In this document: in pieces, positions 1-13,800 of the stretch
How positions within the stretch are numbered: the first letter of the stretch is position 1
How the letters are laid out: each line of letters starts with the position of its first letter
Source of the DNA: Echinostoma caproni
Taxonomy: Eukaryota; Platyhelminthes; Trematoda; Plagiorchiida; Echinostomatidae
Direction of reading: 5' to 3'
Assembly: GCA_900618425.1 (NCBI GenBank)
Contig: UZAN01040087.1
Coordinates: 1-64,000 of the forward strand
DNA: 64,000 nucleotides
Notes under the pieces: generated by a model
Told to the model about the DNA's origin: nothing
The model's input: the letters and a program-made list of their open reading frames with translations, nothing else
Databases searched by the model: none
Made by a program: the position numbers and the translations under genes

Positions 1-1763
1 AGCGTTTATATGCTGACGTGTAAGCGGTCCGCGGTTGTGTACGTGAACCTTTCGGTATTTTAGCAACTTGTCACCAGAACACTTTTAAACCTTTCCAAGT
101 CCTCGTCTGAATTAGGTATCAAATCTCTTGTTTGACCCATCAGGCCTTCGAATTGCACCTCCAAATCTATTCGGTTAACTGTCTTCGGGGGGCAACAAAA
201 CTTCCATCCCATTGCTAAAGCTTCCGAATACAATTGTTTGCTCACCGACTCGTTTTCTCAATGCTATTATGGGAATATTCAAGCATTTACATTATTATTT
301 ATCCTGGTTTTAAACCAGAAACGGAGCCCACATGATGCCTGTGTTCGGTAAGATTTCACCGCTGGGTTTACTCTTACCTGCTGTCAGATAATTTTTATTC
401 TTCGCTTCAAAAGAGAGATAAAAGGATATGAATTCTGTCTGATGTCGCAGATAAGGGTAAACCCCGGTTTGGTGACTAGCTGCGAACACATCTGAATTAT
501 AATCTCTGAATAAGCATCCGCAGATTAGTACTGGTAACGCCCGAGGACAATGTGTTTTCACGCGATCAGTGTTAAATAACAATAAAAAGAATAAAAAGTC
601 ATGAGACTTGAATCCTATAGGCAGCCTATAGACAGACCCACTACCCGTTAGTCTCCTTGTGAGATAGTGTACGATCGCATAAGCATACGAAATGAACAGC
701 TTAACTAACGGCTGTGTTCAAAGACCTGAGAAGTGACGAACCTTTTTCTACCCCAGTGGCAGGGGTGACGAAAACACCAACTGGGAACTGTAATATTCGT
801 TTGTGAGTCCACCCAAGTTATTGGACCGTGAGAAATTTATGGGAACAGTCACTTAGTGCACCAACTGGCACACACTTCACGTTAATTTAATGAACAAATT
901 CTGATTATCTAAGGTAAGTGTACTAAACTAAGTAGATCGACAAACTACCATGCACCTGCCGTTGTAATCATTCGTTTACCGAGTACTGAGTTTGGCAGGA
1001 TACAGCATGAAAATATACGGACGGTTGTTGAACTTCACTTGGGTCTCAGTATTCCATGCGATCTACCCGTATGGTTAAATTCACACTGCACCAACACAAT
1101 AAGTATTGCTCTGCGGAAGCTGTTTTAATCCCACTGGTTCTGTTGTGTTTTGTTATTTGGTTTTATACACGCTTAAGTACTCTAGCTAGGTCTAACGCTG
1201 AAAATTGCCAGTAACTCTTGCGGGTGAATTTGCTGTACTGCAGTGCAGCAATGCATCACGACTGGCCGTGGTCAACGTACTTCTAGCTAATCGGTATACT
1301 GTGTGAAACATTAGGCTCTATTGTTCACTTGACACAGTAAGCATATAAAGTTTATTCGGTTGAAAATTAAGCACAAGAATATAAAAGTGATTTGTGCGTT
1401 AATTGAAGCGAACCTATTCAAAGTCGCTGTGCCATTGATGCGTTTGATTTCAGTTCCATGATTAGATGTTTCCCTTACTCTGGCTCAGGTGATTAGGTGA
1501 ATGAGGAAATGTTTCAAGTATCGTGGTGAACAAGGAAAAGTGACAGTTCTAGCAATGTGCCCTAGAGAGCATGAAAGATAGGATTGCGCATGCAGATTCC
1601 AAACCACTCTCGTTCAGACGAAGATGATACTCCAGATCTCCTCAGATAGACAAAATGCACGGAGAGAAATAACCCGGCAACAATAACCACATATATTTCA
1701 GTTAAGAACGACTTTTGCATCAAAGATGACTTTTGAATGACAAAATTAAAGTGATTCAGCAGT
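1..1763. other. 3' flank of the M13 gene
   Basis: No coding sequence recognised. On the minus strand the nearest AATAAA downstream of the stop codon is at 1356-1351, about 400 nt away, and may be the poly(A) signal. The small ORFs here show no family resemblance. Confidence 0.4.
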
Positions 1764-1863
1764 TCACCAAACTTTACATTTCACTTCTGGATTCATCTTT
1801 GCTTTTGGCTTGCATTTGAATGCGCGCGCGAAATCCTCGGAATTCGATACTGATCCAATAACC
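1764..1863 (-). CDS. M13 peptidase last exon (NSEDFARAF .. CKVW stop)
   Basis: A 100-nt terminal exon after TTTCCTCCAAAAG, phase 2 in. It encodes RVIGSVSNSEDFARAFKC, then MNPEVKCKVW and TGA. The C-x-VW end is the M13 signature; its cysteine normally forms a disulfide with the N-terminal part of the ectodomain. Confidence 0.96.
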
Positions 1864-4800
1864 CTTTTGGAGGAAAGAGAAACGAATGATCAACAGTTCC
1901 AGCCAAAAAAATATACTCGAACTTCGTGCTGTGTCCGAGGGCTATATTTTTAAAACCTACAGAAAGAAACATACCAATATGTTTTTTAAACATTTGAAAT
2001 AGTTATAACTAGTAGAACCACCCTAACAATTTTCTTACTACTCAGTATTAACGAATTAAACATTCGCATCACTGCGTATGGTCGTCTATTTAATTTGTAC
2101 ATGAATCGGGCACTACTGAAGAGCTTTGTACGAGTTTACTAATCCTCCTTATGTTATACGTTTTCGCTATGGAATTGTTTAAGCTGACCGACAACGAAGG
2201 CTTGACAACATTTCCGTTCACGGTGGGACGCTTTTGGCAATGGGTATACTTTTGTGTTTGTGTGTTTGTAGTAGAGGCATTGGGATCATTCGGGTTGTAT
2301 TACAACTGTTTCATATAGGTTAAAAACCCTCAGATACTTTTATATATGTACGGTGGTGGCCAAGTGGCTAGTTAGGTCGCCGACTTGTGACTTGGGTGTC
2401 CCGGGTTGGAACCGCCCCAGCACCCCAATTTCTATATTTTCCCAGGCAGAATTTGATTCGCCGCAACCCACTTCCTGAATTATAGTTGTACATTTGTATA
2501 TTCAATAAATAAAATGGAAGTATAAAGACATCTATTATTATTTATTTATAATTTTACATTGTGACCACTCCTAGATTTAATCCTTCCATGGGGCATATAC
2601 TGGTAACACTTGTAACTTAAAACTCTACATATTCGGGTTACACTGTGACTGATGACTGCGGGAATATAAAACATTTCAACCAATGGAGGTTGCAGTTCAG
2701 CAAACAAACTACTTTATATATGTACAGCATTATGTAGGTCTTGCTATTTTCCACCAGTTCCCATTCAACTGCGTCCACACTTGTGACGCATTCGGGATAC
2801 CGATTTGCATCGCCTTGTCCAAATAATTCGCAAAATGGGTTTGCGCAAAGGTAATACAAAATGTTCTTTTAGCCACTCACCGGTATGGCTCAATCGTGTG
2901 TACATTCAGATGAATCTTGTTCAGCTCGGATTGTGGCTCCTGCTTTATGCACCATTTCTATATAACGATTCGTGATTAGAAAGGCAGAAAAGAAGCCCAA
3001 CGTGGGAAGGACTGTTTCATCACTAAATTAAATTCATCAGTGTAAGCCATTTATAGGAATAAATGCATCCTCCATAAGGGGCGAATAAAAAAGTTAAACT
3101 GTGGTATGGGGTTTTTAATGAGACCTATCAATCTTGGCGTGGTTGCACAGGATTCGTATAGCCAATGATCAGAATGAGCTGTGCAAGTGATAATTCGAAC
3201 CCGCGACATTCTTCCTGCCGATCATTTAAATTTAGTTACTGCATTGTTAAAGTTCAGAAAAATCATGTGTTGTCTCTTTAGTACGGAATATGACTGGCAT
3301 CTATCGAATCTGTTGACCCTACGAAAGTGTGAGCTTTTAGGAGAAAAAGCATAAATCATATCACCTGACTTTGATCTACCGAAATCTAACCTCATCAGCT
3401 TATATTTACTTCCTACAATGCCCGCACTGCCCGAGGATATCAACTGGAGAATTCGTTCTTCTAACTATCTCAGTTCATCAATTTTTCTGAGAGAGGTCAT
3501 GGCTGACTTCGTTTTAGCAACCATGGAGATTCGCATTCCTTTCAAACCAGCTCGGACTGCAATCTAGTTCATTCAAACGTTATTGTGGTATAAATTGATA
3601 TTTTTTGTTTTATCATCAATGCCCAGGACCGTCTTTCGTCCTGTTCTTTTTCTGTTGTGCCTCATAATCAGTATATTACACCAGAGTGATCAAAAGGATT
3701 GTTCTAGTTTCTCCCAAATTACAATGATTCTCTACGTTACAAATTAATACCATTTGGAGTACAAAATATCAGTCGTATTAACCTAACTGATGATCCGCAA
3801 AGGCAGGTGAACCGGTCGTACTTTTAATGAGTTTTTTCAGTCAATTTTCTTCGAATACGTGATTAAAATGACCAGAACTTATGAAGAAGTATTCTTTCAA
3901 TAGGAGACGCATGTCGAAGATGAAATATTTCATAAATTAGTTACTTTAGACTGAGAACAAATCTAACCAATATAAATAGTTTTTACTTGAGCGGAACTGA
4001 TAATCATTATAACAATAAATAAACAATCCTTTTCGCACCTACCTGAGCAAATGAAATGAAGAACAGCTGATCCCAAGTGTATTCCAATCCAGGTAACATT
4101 CTCTCGTCGGGCGCTCTCTCCTCCAGCCGTTGTAAAGCCTGATGAGAGGGCAAACGGGAGCAGCCTGTTTTATGGTGATCTTCTGATATTTAGGGACCTG
4201 CTCAAGTTATTCACCAAGAATAGAATAACCAATCTTTCTGTACATAAACTGATATCTCTATCCTTTTTGTCTAATCTTGTATGAAGACTGAATGTACTGG
4301 ATGCCATACAGAATCAAGATTCACAACAATTTGGGTTGTTTGCTATAATGGAATACCCGAGTGCGCTAAAATCTGGCCATTCTTCCAAATCTTCTAACCA
4401 CACCTTGGCGGGAATAGCAGTTGAGGAGGCTGATGAACAATCTTCTCCGATTATGGTTTAAAAGGTTATCTTATTTTAGTGCAGCATACATACTAGGATT
4501 CGAGTTACTCTACAATTAAAACCATTATAGTTCGCCCGTAAATTAGTTTTTAATTCAATACAGGTGGATTATGTACTTGGAAATGGGGTCCGCTGACTGG
4601 CAACCACTATGTTGAATAATTTGACAACGCTAATTTGCTTCGAAGTGAATCCCATTAATCTGTAAGTTCTATCTTTTGGGAACAGCTGATTGAGGATCGT
4701 TTGACTAACAATTTTCGCGCTTGGACGGGTCACTTCAGCAATAAACACTGAAAAGAGCAGTTTAGCGGTCAGGAAATACCCACTAGATAGAGGTAGGAGC

Positions 4801-7800
4801 AACGAGCCACGAGCTTCCTCCCGGTCAATAAACTATTGTCTCTTTGATTGCATGAGGTCAGGGGCTGATCGCAGACGGCGGACCGTCAGTGAACGCAGCA
4901 GCAAACAACAGACTGAACCGAAATTCAAAGGCCCTGCGTGTCAGGTATCTAGAAACCTTCACACAGGTGTTTCGGTCACTCTACCGCTTCGGGTATACTC
5001 TCCACTACCTTAAGGGTCAGGCTTTGTATTTGAGGATTATGGTTGGCTTCCCAAAGAGAAACCTCTTCTTAGGTGTGGGTTTCCGTGAAATACGTCATGC
5101 CTCAAAGTATTGGGCCACCATTTGGAAAACTCTCCTTCTTACTCGTTCAGCTCCTCCTCTTATTCAGTAATCTTAGGAGAAGCCTCCTATTTGCGCAACG
5201 CATTGAATATTAATCACTGTTCAACCAGTCAAATCGACCAATCAGAAGCTATCACAATTTTTGAAACAAACATTTTCTTTTCACTAGGGCGCATTCAATG
5301 TCCGCACATTCTACAGGATCAGCCAGGAGGCTTCCTTAACTTTAAACTTTCTATTTAGATTTATGATTTCCCCGAAACACGGAAACAAGACTGTTTCATT
5401 TATTATCCAGTGATTTCTCTGGATTCGACCTCATCCTCATGCTTCACTCTGCACGTGTCAGGCGATTCAGCATCCGAAGCATGCGGAGTAGTTGGTGTTG
5501 GGATTGCACTAAGGGTCAACGTCGAGCTTTCTCTTCTTGACTAGATTTCTATTAGCAGCCGATTTTGTGATGTACGTTTAGACGATTAATTACCGGTCAA
5601 CAGCTACAGGACGAAGTATCAGTGCTAATTTGCGGTGTAGGAGGATGCACCAACTGATGGATAAATTCCATAAGAACCTCTCTCAACTGCTCCAAAACGC
5701 CCGATCAACGGACATCGCATTAGTCGCTTAGGAATTCAGTCCTCAAGAGGAATCTCTGGATGAATCAGAAAGGCTTCTTGCAGGTCCCCATGAAATTCTA
5801 GTGAACACAACGAACAAGGAAGATTGCCTACTTCAGCATTGCACTGACGACGGAATATTTCTGTCATACACCAACTTCTTCCACAAGAAACGCCAGCGCC
5901 TTGCATAAAAGCCATACTCTTGGTAAACAATCAAAGAAAACCTACCGGAAACTGATGCCTATTATACATTCAATGTCAACGACGGTTGCAAATCAGCCTT
6001 CTGAGAGGAATACGGATCGCCTCTTACTTCAACTATCGGTCAAAGGACTCTGCAAACACTGTACTTTAATCAAGGAATCCATCCAAGTGTCACACAAGAC
6101 AACGGGCGGATTCCGGTATGAGATCAAAGCGCAAACAGTGTATCTACTCTGCTTAGGTTGCCCTGCTGAGCGCTCACAGAATCATCACGCCTGATGCCAA
6201 AGAAAACAATGCGCGAAGCCTTTAGAAGCCAGCTCATCAAAAGTCTGAGGAATGACCGCGAGAGATGATGGACGGGGCAGTGTATAGAGGTAGAAAAAGC
6301 TGCAGTTAATGGTAATAATCGCAAGCTTTGACTAGGAGTACAGGTTTAAAAAAAGTATGCGTTAGTGGGGTAATTAAGGAGTCTGACGTCAAACTGATTC
6401 ATATTCAGCAACGCCATCCTGAACGATTGGTAGAACGTGTTATGACACTATTCAGCTGGCTAACTTCGACTTTAGACCTTCATTTCCTGCTTCAACTGGG
6501 GAAAATACTGCCAGTTAGTATTCCTCCTCCACCTCAAATGGAGGTTACCCGAAAGTAAATTATCTCAAAAGGTATAAGGTCTCCGGGTCTGACGGCCCAT
6601 CCCCATCGGATTTCAGCAACAGAGCACAAGCCTTGGTTTTAGGGTTGATGAAATTCGTGGGTCTAATATAAGATAAGGATCAGGTTTCAACTGAATGGTT
6701 TGAATCCTTCATCTTACCGATTTACAATAAATGCAACAGATTCTTTTGCGAAATCCGCCGATAAAATATGTTTATTCAGCGTTACCTATCAAAATCTCTT
6801 TGCATCATAGTCCATCTGTTGTCTGCCGTACCTGAACTGTGCACGTGTAAGAACCAGATAGGTTTTTAGAACTGATAGAAGTTGTAATCGATCAACTTTT
6901 CACTTTGGACCAAACTTTGGAACACAGACATTTCTTTCGTAGACCCACCGTTTCTGTCTTCATCCACCTGAGAGCGCCTTTCGCCGTTCTTAACTTTGGC
7001 ACGCTCTCAATCTCCAAGAGAGACTGTGAAGTTTATCTCAACTTTTACGTTTTCTATATGCTGATAACCGAAATCTAGTCCAAGCTGATAACATCTATTC
7101 GCCCGAGTTCACTACGACGAATGGTGTTCATCGGTGTTGCCCCTCCCTGTCTATTTGACCTTGCCATAGATCTGAATGAATTGTCGGCGAGTATAAAGAA
7201 GACTCGATTGGCATTTTGCAAACTGATATATCTTTGACGCCACCGTGACATTCGGCTGTCATTAACGGGTTGAGTGTATGCCGCAGTAGTCTGACTAGTG
7301 CTGCTGTATGTTGCAGAGACTTGGTCATTACGAGAACGGGATAAAAATAGTCGGTTTATTCCTCAGTGCGCAGTTTTAGATAATCGCTGAGGTAAGTGAT
7401 CGACTTAATAGAATGCCCTGGTTGGAACGTACTTTCTGTATGTCAGAAAATAGGTTGTCACGGAGCGTGTCGTTTGCCGAGACAGGCATTTGATGGATGA
7501 ACGTCAGTGGCCGTCAATGTACTGCCTGGAACGAGGGTATGAAGACCCTGATCTGGAAACTCGGTTACCAGGTCCTGTTGCACTCCTTGAATGGGAACCT
7601 AGGGATCATCGTAACCGTCGTTTAGAGACACTGAGTGATATAATTGCAGTCTAATGCTCTACTACAGTCTTCGCCATTCAATTCACCGAACTGACAGAAC
7701 TGACTTCAGTTAAATTTAATTCTATTACTTACAGGTAACTTAGAGTGTAATGCAAAGGCTGCAGTAATTTTTTGATGGTGTATGTAAATGGCTTTGCTTC

Positions 7801-10800
7801 GTCATACAAGTGTGTTCCTCGTCGCAGGGCAGTGTATTTAATCAGTTTTCAGTGGAACGTATAACAGGCTCATCCATGTTGCAAGCATATTTGAAAACGT
7901 GATAGCACAAGGCAGTTAAACGTCGCTTTGAAGGCCGACTATAGTTTAACAGCAAATTCAATTGATAAAATAGCTAAGACCTCCCGGGATCCTAAGAATG
8001 CAAAAGTGAAGTGAAGATATTTTTCGCACATTTGGTAGAAACATCCTTGTCGAGACCAAATATCTAATCCGATGAATAGGCACGACCGTGGCGTAAGCCA
8101 CTTAACAAGTGGTCGCCTAAATCACAATAATACACGGCTTTCTTTGCCGTGATAGGCAAGGAGACGGATTCTGGATAATCCTGCTCAGTCACGATTAGAA
8201 TGAATCATTCATCAATCACAGCAAGACAGGTTCGGAGACTTATCAATAATTTAACGAGTGTGGATTATTGCTATGGTTTGTACAACAAGCGTTCATAGAA
8301 ATACTAGCTGGGAGTCAAATCGACCACCTGTTCCTCTCCTCAGATTAACTGCTGACCGTTGGTCCAACGCCGCGTGATTGTAGCTGCCAGCAAATTCTAC
8401 TGCAATTTCAAGTGCAATTCAGAGAGCATCGTTCGCTGAAACATTTCACGTACCAAAGGCAGACCGAATGACTACGATTTCTACAATAAGGGTTAGTTCT
8501 TGAGCGTATAACCGTAAAAGTGCATTTCCCATGCAAATGACAAAGTTAGTACCACATTTTATGGCCTACATCACACCTTAGGACTTTCCTTAGGTGAAAA
8601 AGACTTCTCCTGTTTGATAACATACAATCGCATGACATTTATATCTGGTAATACGTGGAATGCATAAACTGCGCGATGATTTCAAAAGACTTACCCTGAA
8701 AGCGGCATTTAGTCCACCGTTATCGGCAATATTTTCGCCAAGAGTGAGTTTACCACTTAGCTGAATGCCAAAAGGGAATTATGGTCCGGTGTGAAAAAGT
8801 ATTCTCTTGAATATAAAAAAGGCGTGTGAAACAATGAAAAACTTCCAGACAGCTTAATCTGCACCCGAATTAGGCACAACTTAATCAAGTAGGTTGAATT
8901 TACTTCGATGGAACTGTCTTAGGTAAATACGTGGTTTCACGGCATTGCATTGAAGATTTCTTTCTTATTTTTCAATTTTGGGAATCGCGGTGCTCGATCA
9001 AAGAGTACTGAAACAGATGTGTACAGACTAATCATCGTGAGACAGAAGGGGATAAAACTCCACCACATAACGTTGAGATCAAAATCAGTTTTATCATAGC
9101 ACAGACCAATAAGCTCAATCTTATTTCTCAAATAAGGTATTTTTAATGTCAAAAGGTTTCGTGATCAAAAGTGATAAGTATCCTGTGCAGTTTGTGATAT
9201 AAGAATATGAGAGAGTGCAACCTTATTTCAATATTATCCAGAATATGCCCATTATTATATGAGAACACAAGTTCAGAGGTGAATAATTGTTATCATTGAT
9301 TCATTTTACGATCCTTTAATTCGTACAGGCTAGTTGATGAATCAATGAAAACAGTTGTTCACCACTGAACGTGTGTTCTTATTTCAATATTTGGTAAAGT
9401 TTAAAGGTTTGTAATGTGGAGCATGCGTGTACTTCACAAATTCTCCGATTCAAAGGTTAAAAGTTTGGTGCACAAATGACAACGGATGGGAGAATTTTTC
9501 AGGTAGTACAGAATTGGATATCGGAAGAGCGACGTCAGAAAACCTGTGGGCATTTTGCGACCACCTTATGAAACGGATCTCTCATGTAAAGCGCGTTTAG
9601 TGGATATTTTCATCAGTGGACAAGGTGAATGGATTGGGTTCCGTAGTATTTGATAGACATTATAAAGTCTCCAATCCGAATGAATTTGGTAGAATACAAT
9701 AACCAAGACTTTAATACTGCCATATGCATATAATTTAAAAAAAATCGCTTTCTTTACTCTGTGAACGTTCCATGATGGTGTAATCACGGAAAACATGAAG
9801 GAGGGACTTGAAGGGAGCAACGAATGGAGGATCTAATTGGACAAAAATGATGTTGTTGTATATGACACAGGATCCTTACACCAATAAAATTGATTTTCGA
9901 TAACATGTTTGGCGTATCGAATTCCAATGAGCACTATTAAATGCTCGACAACGATTAAGGAACTACTCAAACTACTCAAACTCTGCTACTTGTATAATCT
10001 AATGAAGCATGCGAGGAGAGTAAAGCGAGAGTTGAAGAGTTCTATTGAAACATAATGAAATTAATGACTCCATGTGATAGGATTACAAAAAAAAACAGAG
10101 ATAAACCAGGTGCATATATATATATATATGCAATTTCTCTGGGTTGTGATAGAACTTCATTTGGTTATCCGATAGAGTTGCCATAGTGGATTATACATTA
10201 GATAAAATAATGCCTCATTACAAATAAGGGAAATGGCAAGGGTTAATGGAAATAATTTGGGATAATTCTTGAGTCATTCTTATTAAAAAGTATTGCGTTG
10301 TCATACTTGATACATTTCGCGATTCTCATGTTCAGATCATTTATTCTTGGCACTCAAGGTCAGGCACGTTTAATTAACAATCATGCAGCCCAGAAACTAC
10401 GTACATCGAAGTAGACAAGATATGAAATATTGTCCATACCTAAAGCATTAATATGGGTGATAAATATAATGAAACTCTCTTTGATCATAAGGAAAATATT
10501 TTAGTGCATCACAATCGGTCAGTACTGTATACATATATATGTATATATATATATATATATATCTGCATCCTATAGAATGCAAATATTTCTCACTTGAGGA
10601 AGCAAAACATCTTATTTTACGTTGTAACTTGTGAGTAGTAACTTCTACCAATTCTCAATATTGGTATCAGAACAACAATGAGTTTGGCACTGATCACATC
10701 ACATGAGCATTTTGTTTTCGGTAGAATTTTGAAAGATAATCAGCGAGAATTGATGCGATAGAAAATTTGCGACAAAAATGTAACACTTGGCTGCGGTGTA

Positions 10801-13800
10801 GTTGTGCACGTGAACTAATGTGGGACAAGGTAAGGAACGAAAAGTTGGGTTAACTTTTCCAGGGCAGTGATCCGAAAGAAAAGTAATACAAGGACAATGT
10901 ATTATTCCCAAGATTCAAGACTTGTCAATTAAAGAGCGATACATAATACGTTTCGTCAAACTTTTAATTTTCTCCCAAAAGCGCTGTCAATACTGAGGGC
11001 AGAGGGATATACTGGACAAAGTCTATGACTGATTTAGATGTCTATTGCTTGCATTATGCCATTCGGTTTTTCACAGGTACCAGGCACTGTTGATGGTAGT
11101 AGTAAGTGACATCGGTGGTACTGGAATTCACTTACGGACACCGTTTACGTTTATCACAGCGCAAACGTCATCAGTATTGCTGCAATCGGTCTGATATCCG
11201 GGATCTACCTGATTTCTCGCTCACATTCTGAATTCAGGTGTAGTTGAAAAATGCTGCTCATATAGAACTCCTCATCTGATCGTCTCAAATAACATGCTTT
11301 TAGAAAGCAAAACTAGTATCGTTGGGTGAAATGCAGGAAAAAAAGAATGGTAATGCGCTTCTTGATCAAAATACACCTTCGCTGAATTTACCAGATAATG
11401 TGAACACAGACTGAATAGCTACACGGGTTCGATTAATGAAAGACCGAGTTCTGGTTCAGCTTCTGAGGTCACATGGAGCACATTTCCCACCTATTCAACG
11501 TGGTTGATGGTCATCTGTATATTTGAATAAGTAGCTATGTCTACCAGCTGATCGTTCTGACTGCATATAATTGCTGGAAATCCCGTTCCGGTTTGACATA
11601 TACCGAGGGCCCAGCCTTCGTTTTGCTGAACAGCGTCCGAGCTCGAAAGAACATCGGACACGTATGTCCGATCTTCCTAACAGATCGAGGGAAAACTGCT
11701 CATGCAGCAATAACCGTAAATCATGAAATTTGAAATTTACGTCCACTACCTCAAACGGTAGTTTATTTACGCTTGGTGACCTCTGTATCTCGAAGGAGAA
11801 ACTCACCTGATTACCCGAAACTGTATAATTGTTGTATTGATCTATAAAACATTGAGCATTCTTTGTGTAACCGTTACGCGTTTCGTTGCTCCACCATTGA
11901 ACGCGATTGCCCATGGGATCTCTTTTGGACCCTGTGCCAAAAAAAATTAAATGTTTCATGAAATTTCATTAAACATGTCCACAAGAAAATAGAATTACTG
12001 TGTTAAGTTCCCTGTGAATGAACTTCGCTTGTAGAATGAGGAGGAGAAAGTTATCTCATTTCTACAGATACATTCTCCCAATAATTTCACATCATTGTTC
12101 GGCCTGCATATACTTTGAATTTAGGCCTAAGTAAACTTATTACAGCTCTGTATTGCAAGGTTTTGCGGTTCAGGCCCATAGATAAGCCAGATCACATGAA
12201 ATGTTGAGAGAGAAAGCATGTATTTACTCCGCATTCTCAGCATCTAGGAACACTACTTTCAAAAAAATATGGGATTTACCTTTAAAGAAATTTAGCCAAG
12301 TACATGAAATTATCGGAAATGTCCTAAAATATTGGTTGTCCACGAAGTGATACCAGCAGATTATCTCTTGATTTTCTGGCCGAACAATGTGTCTCGTCTA
12401 AGGTCTTTTATTTCAGAAGACAGCTATTTAGGGGAAAGTGCAAATTCTACAATAGTTATAGGCGGTCATGATTCGGTGGTAAAGGCCACTAAATTATCAC
12501 CCCGGAGGATGTGTGTTGGGATTCCGTCCCCACCACCTGACTCTCCCCATTATATGAGATACGATACCTATTTGATTAGCCACTTTCCACCTCCCGAAAA
12601 ATTTTTCGTTTTCATATTCAATAAAATAAATTAAACGCAAGAAAATGACACACTTTGGATGGGATAAATATCTGAGACATACATTGCACCTCTGTGCACA
12701 TTTTAGCTGGTGCTCATTGTCGGAATTGGGGACGGTTTTCTGTCTTTCGCGAGTTTCTTACTGATAGGCATGGAATCACGACATTTCTGTTAGTTCCCTG
12801 GATCAACGGTCGGTTTTTGACTGACCAGATAATAATTTTAAAAGATAGGCAAACAGTGATTAGAACTTTCTCAGCATAAGCTAATTAAAATATGAGGTCC
12901 TACCAAACCAGTGAAGACACAACACGTCTACCTCAAACTGTGCCGGCGCTATCAACTTTTTCCCGATAGAGGCGAATTAGAAGTCTTATGGCATTCAAAC
13001 TGGGCTACAACTGGATTCAGAGAAGGAGGCGTTGATACAGTCGGTGTACTGTGCGCCACGGTGCACCGTTTGATAGTTGTAATGCTTGTACTGCTCGGAA
13101 TTCGGTATCGTCTCTTAACCGAGATGGTTAAGTTCACATGTGTGGATCTGCTGTGCAAATTTCCTTATATATTCCCGTTTAAATCAAACGCATAAATTTC
13201 AGGTTATTGGAAAAACGGACAAACATTAATTCGGTTATATAGAAGGAAAAAAGAATGATTGAATGCTGCATTTTGCTCAAATTAATGTTCAATCCTTATT
13301 TTATTTAACCCACCGTAAAAGTGGAAACCATCAGATTGGAGTTTGGTTCCCATGAAAGTTCATCAATTATTCATAATCATTAGTAAATTCCTATCAAGTA
13401 TACTCAATTATTTCACAATTGAACTTACCGGTAGTGCTGAGCTTAATTTGTGCACGATTCAGTTTCTATGAGAACGATTTAAAAGTTTCAGTATTCCCAT
13501 GATTATATCCGGAGAAGATATCGAATGGAGGAGAGTTGACTTCAATGAGTTCTGATGATGCCATTTAAAGTCATATGGTGCGCAGTATACCTAAACTCAG
13601 TTGATCATTGACTGAATTTAAAAGCTGGACAATATCGTCGTAGCTGTTCTGTAAACTGTATTTCAATTTATTGCCTCTCACCAAATCAGTTTTCCCCGGG
13701 AATATTTGGATGGTTTGCTAATCACAACGGGTAATTTACTTTGTAACTCCCAATCAATCTTTTACTAACGTGTTGCTAAAATTTAAAACGCAGATGAGGA

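Noticed and set aside
2638..2859. Minus-strand ORF and a neighbouring frame beginning FAQTHF inside the last M13 intron
   Set aside because: It resembles the M13 FAQ block only by chance; the true FAQ, WC and C-terminal exons are clear elsewhere and phase-matched.
11495..11806. ORF continuation after the QWW exon
   Set aside because: Family similarity ends exactly at the CAG|GTGAGT donor; the rest is intron.
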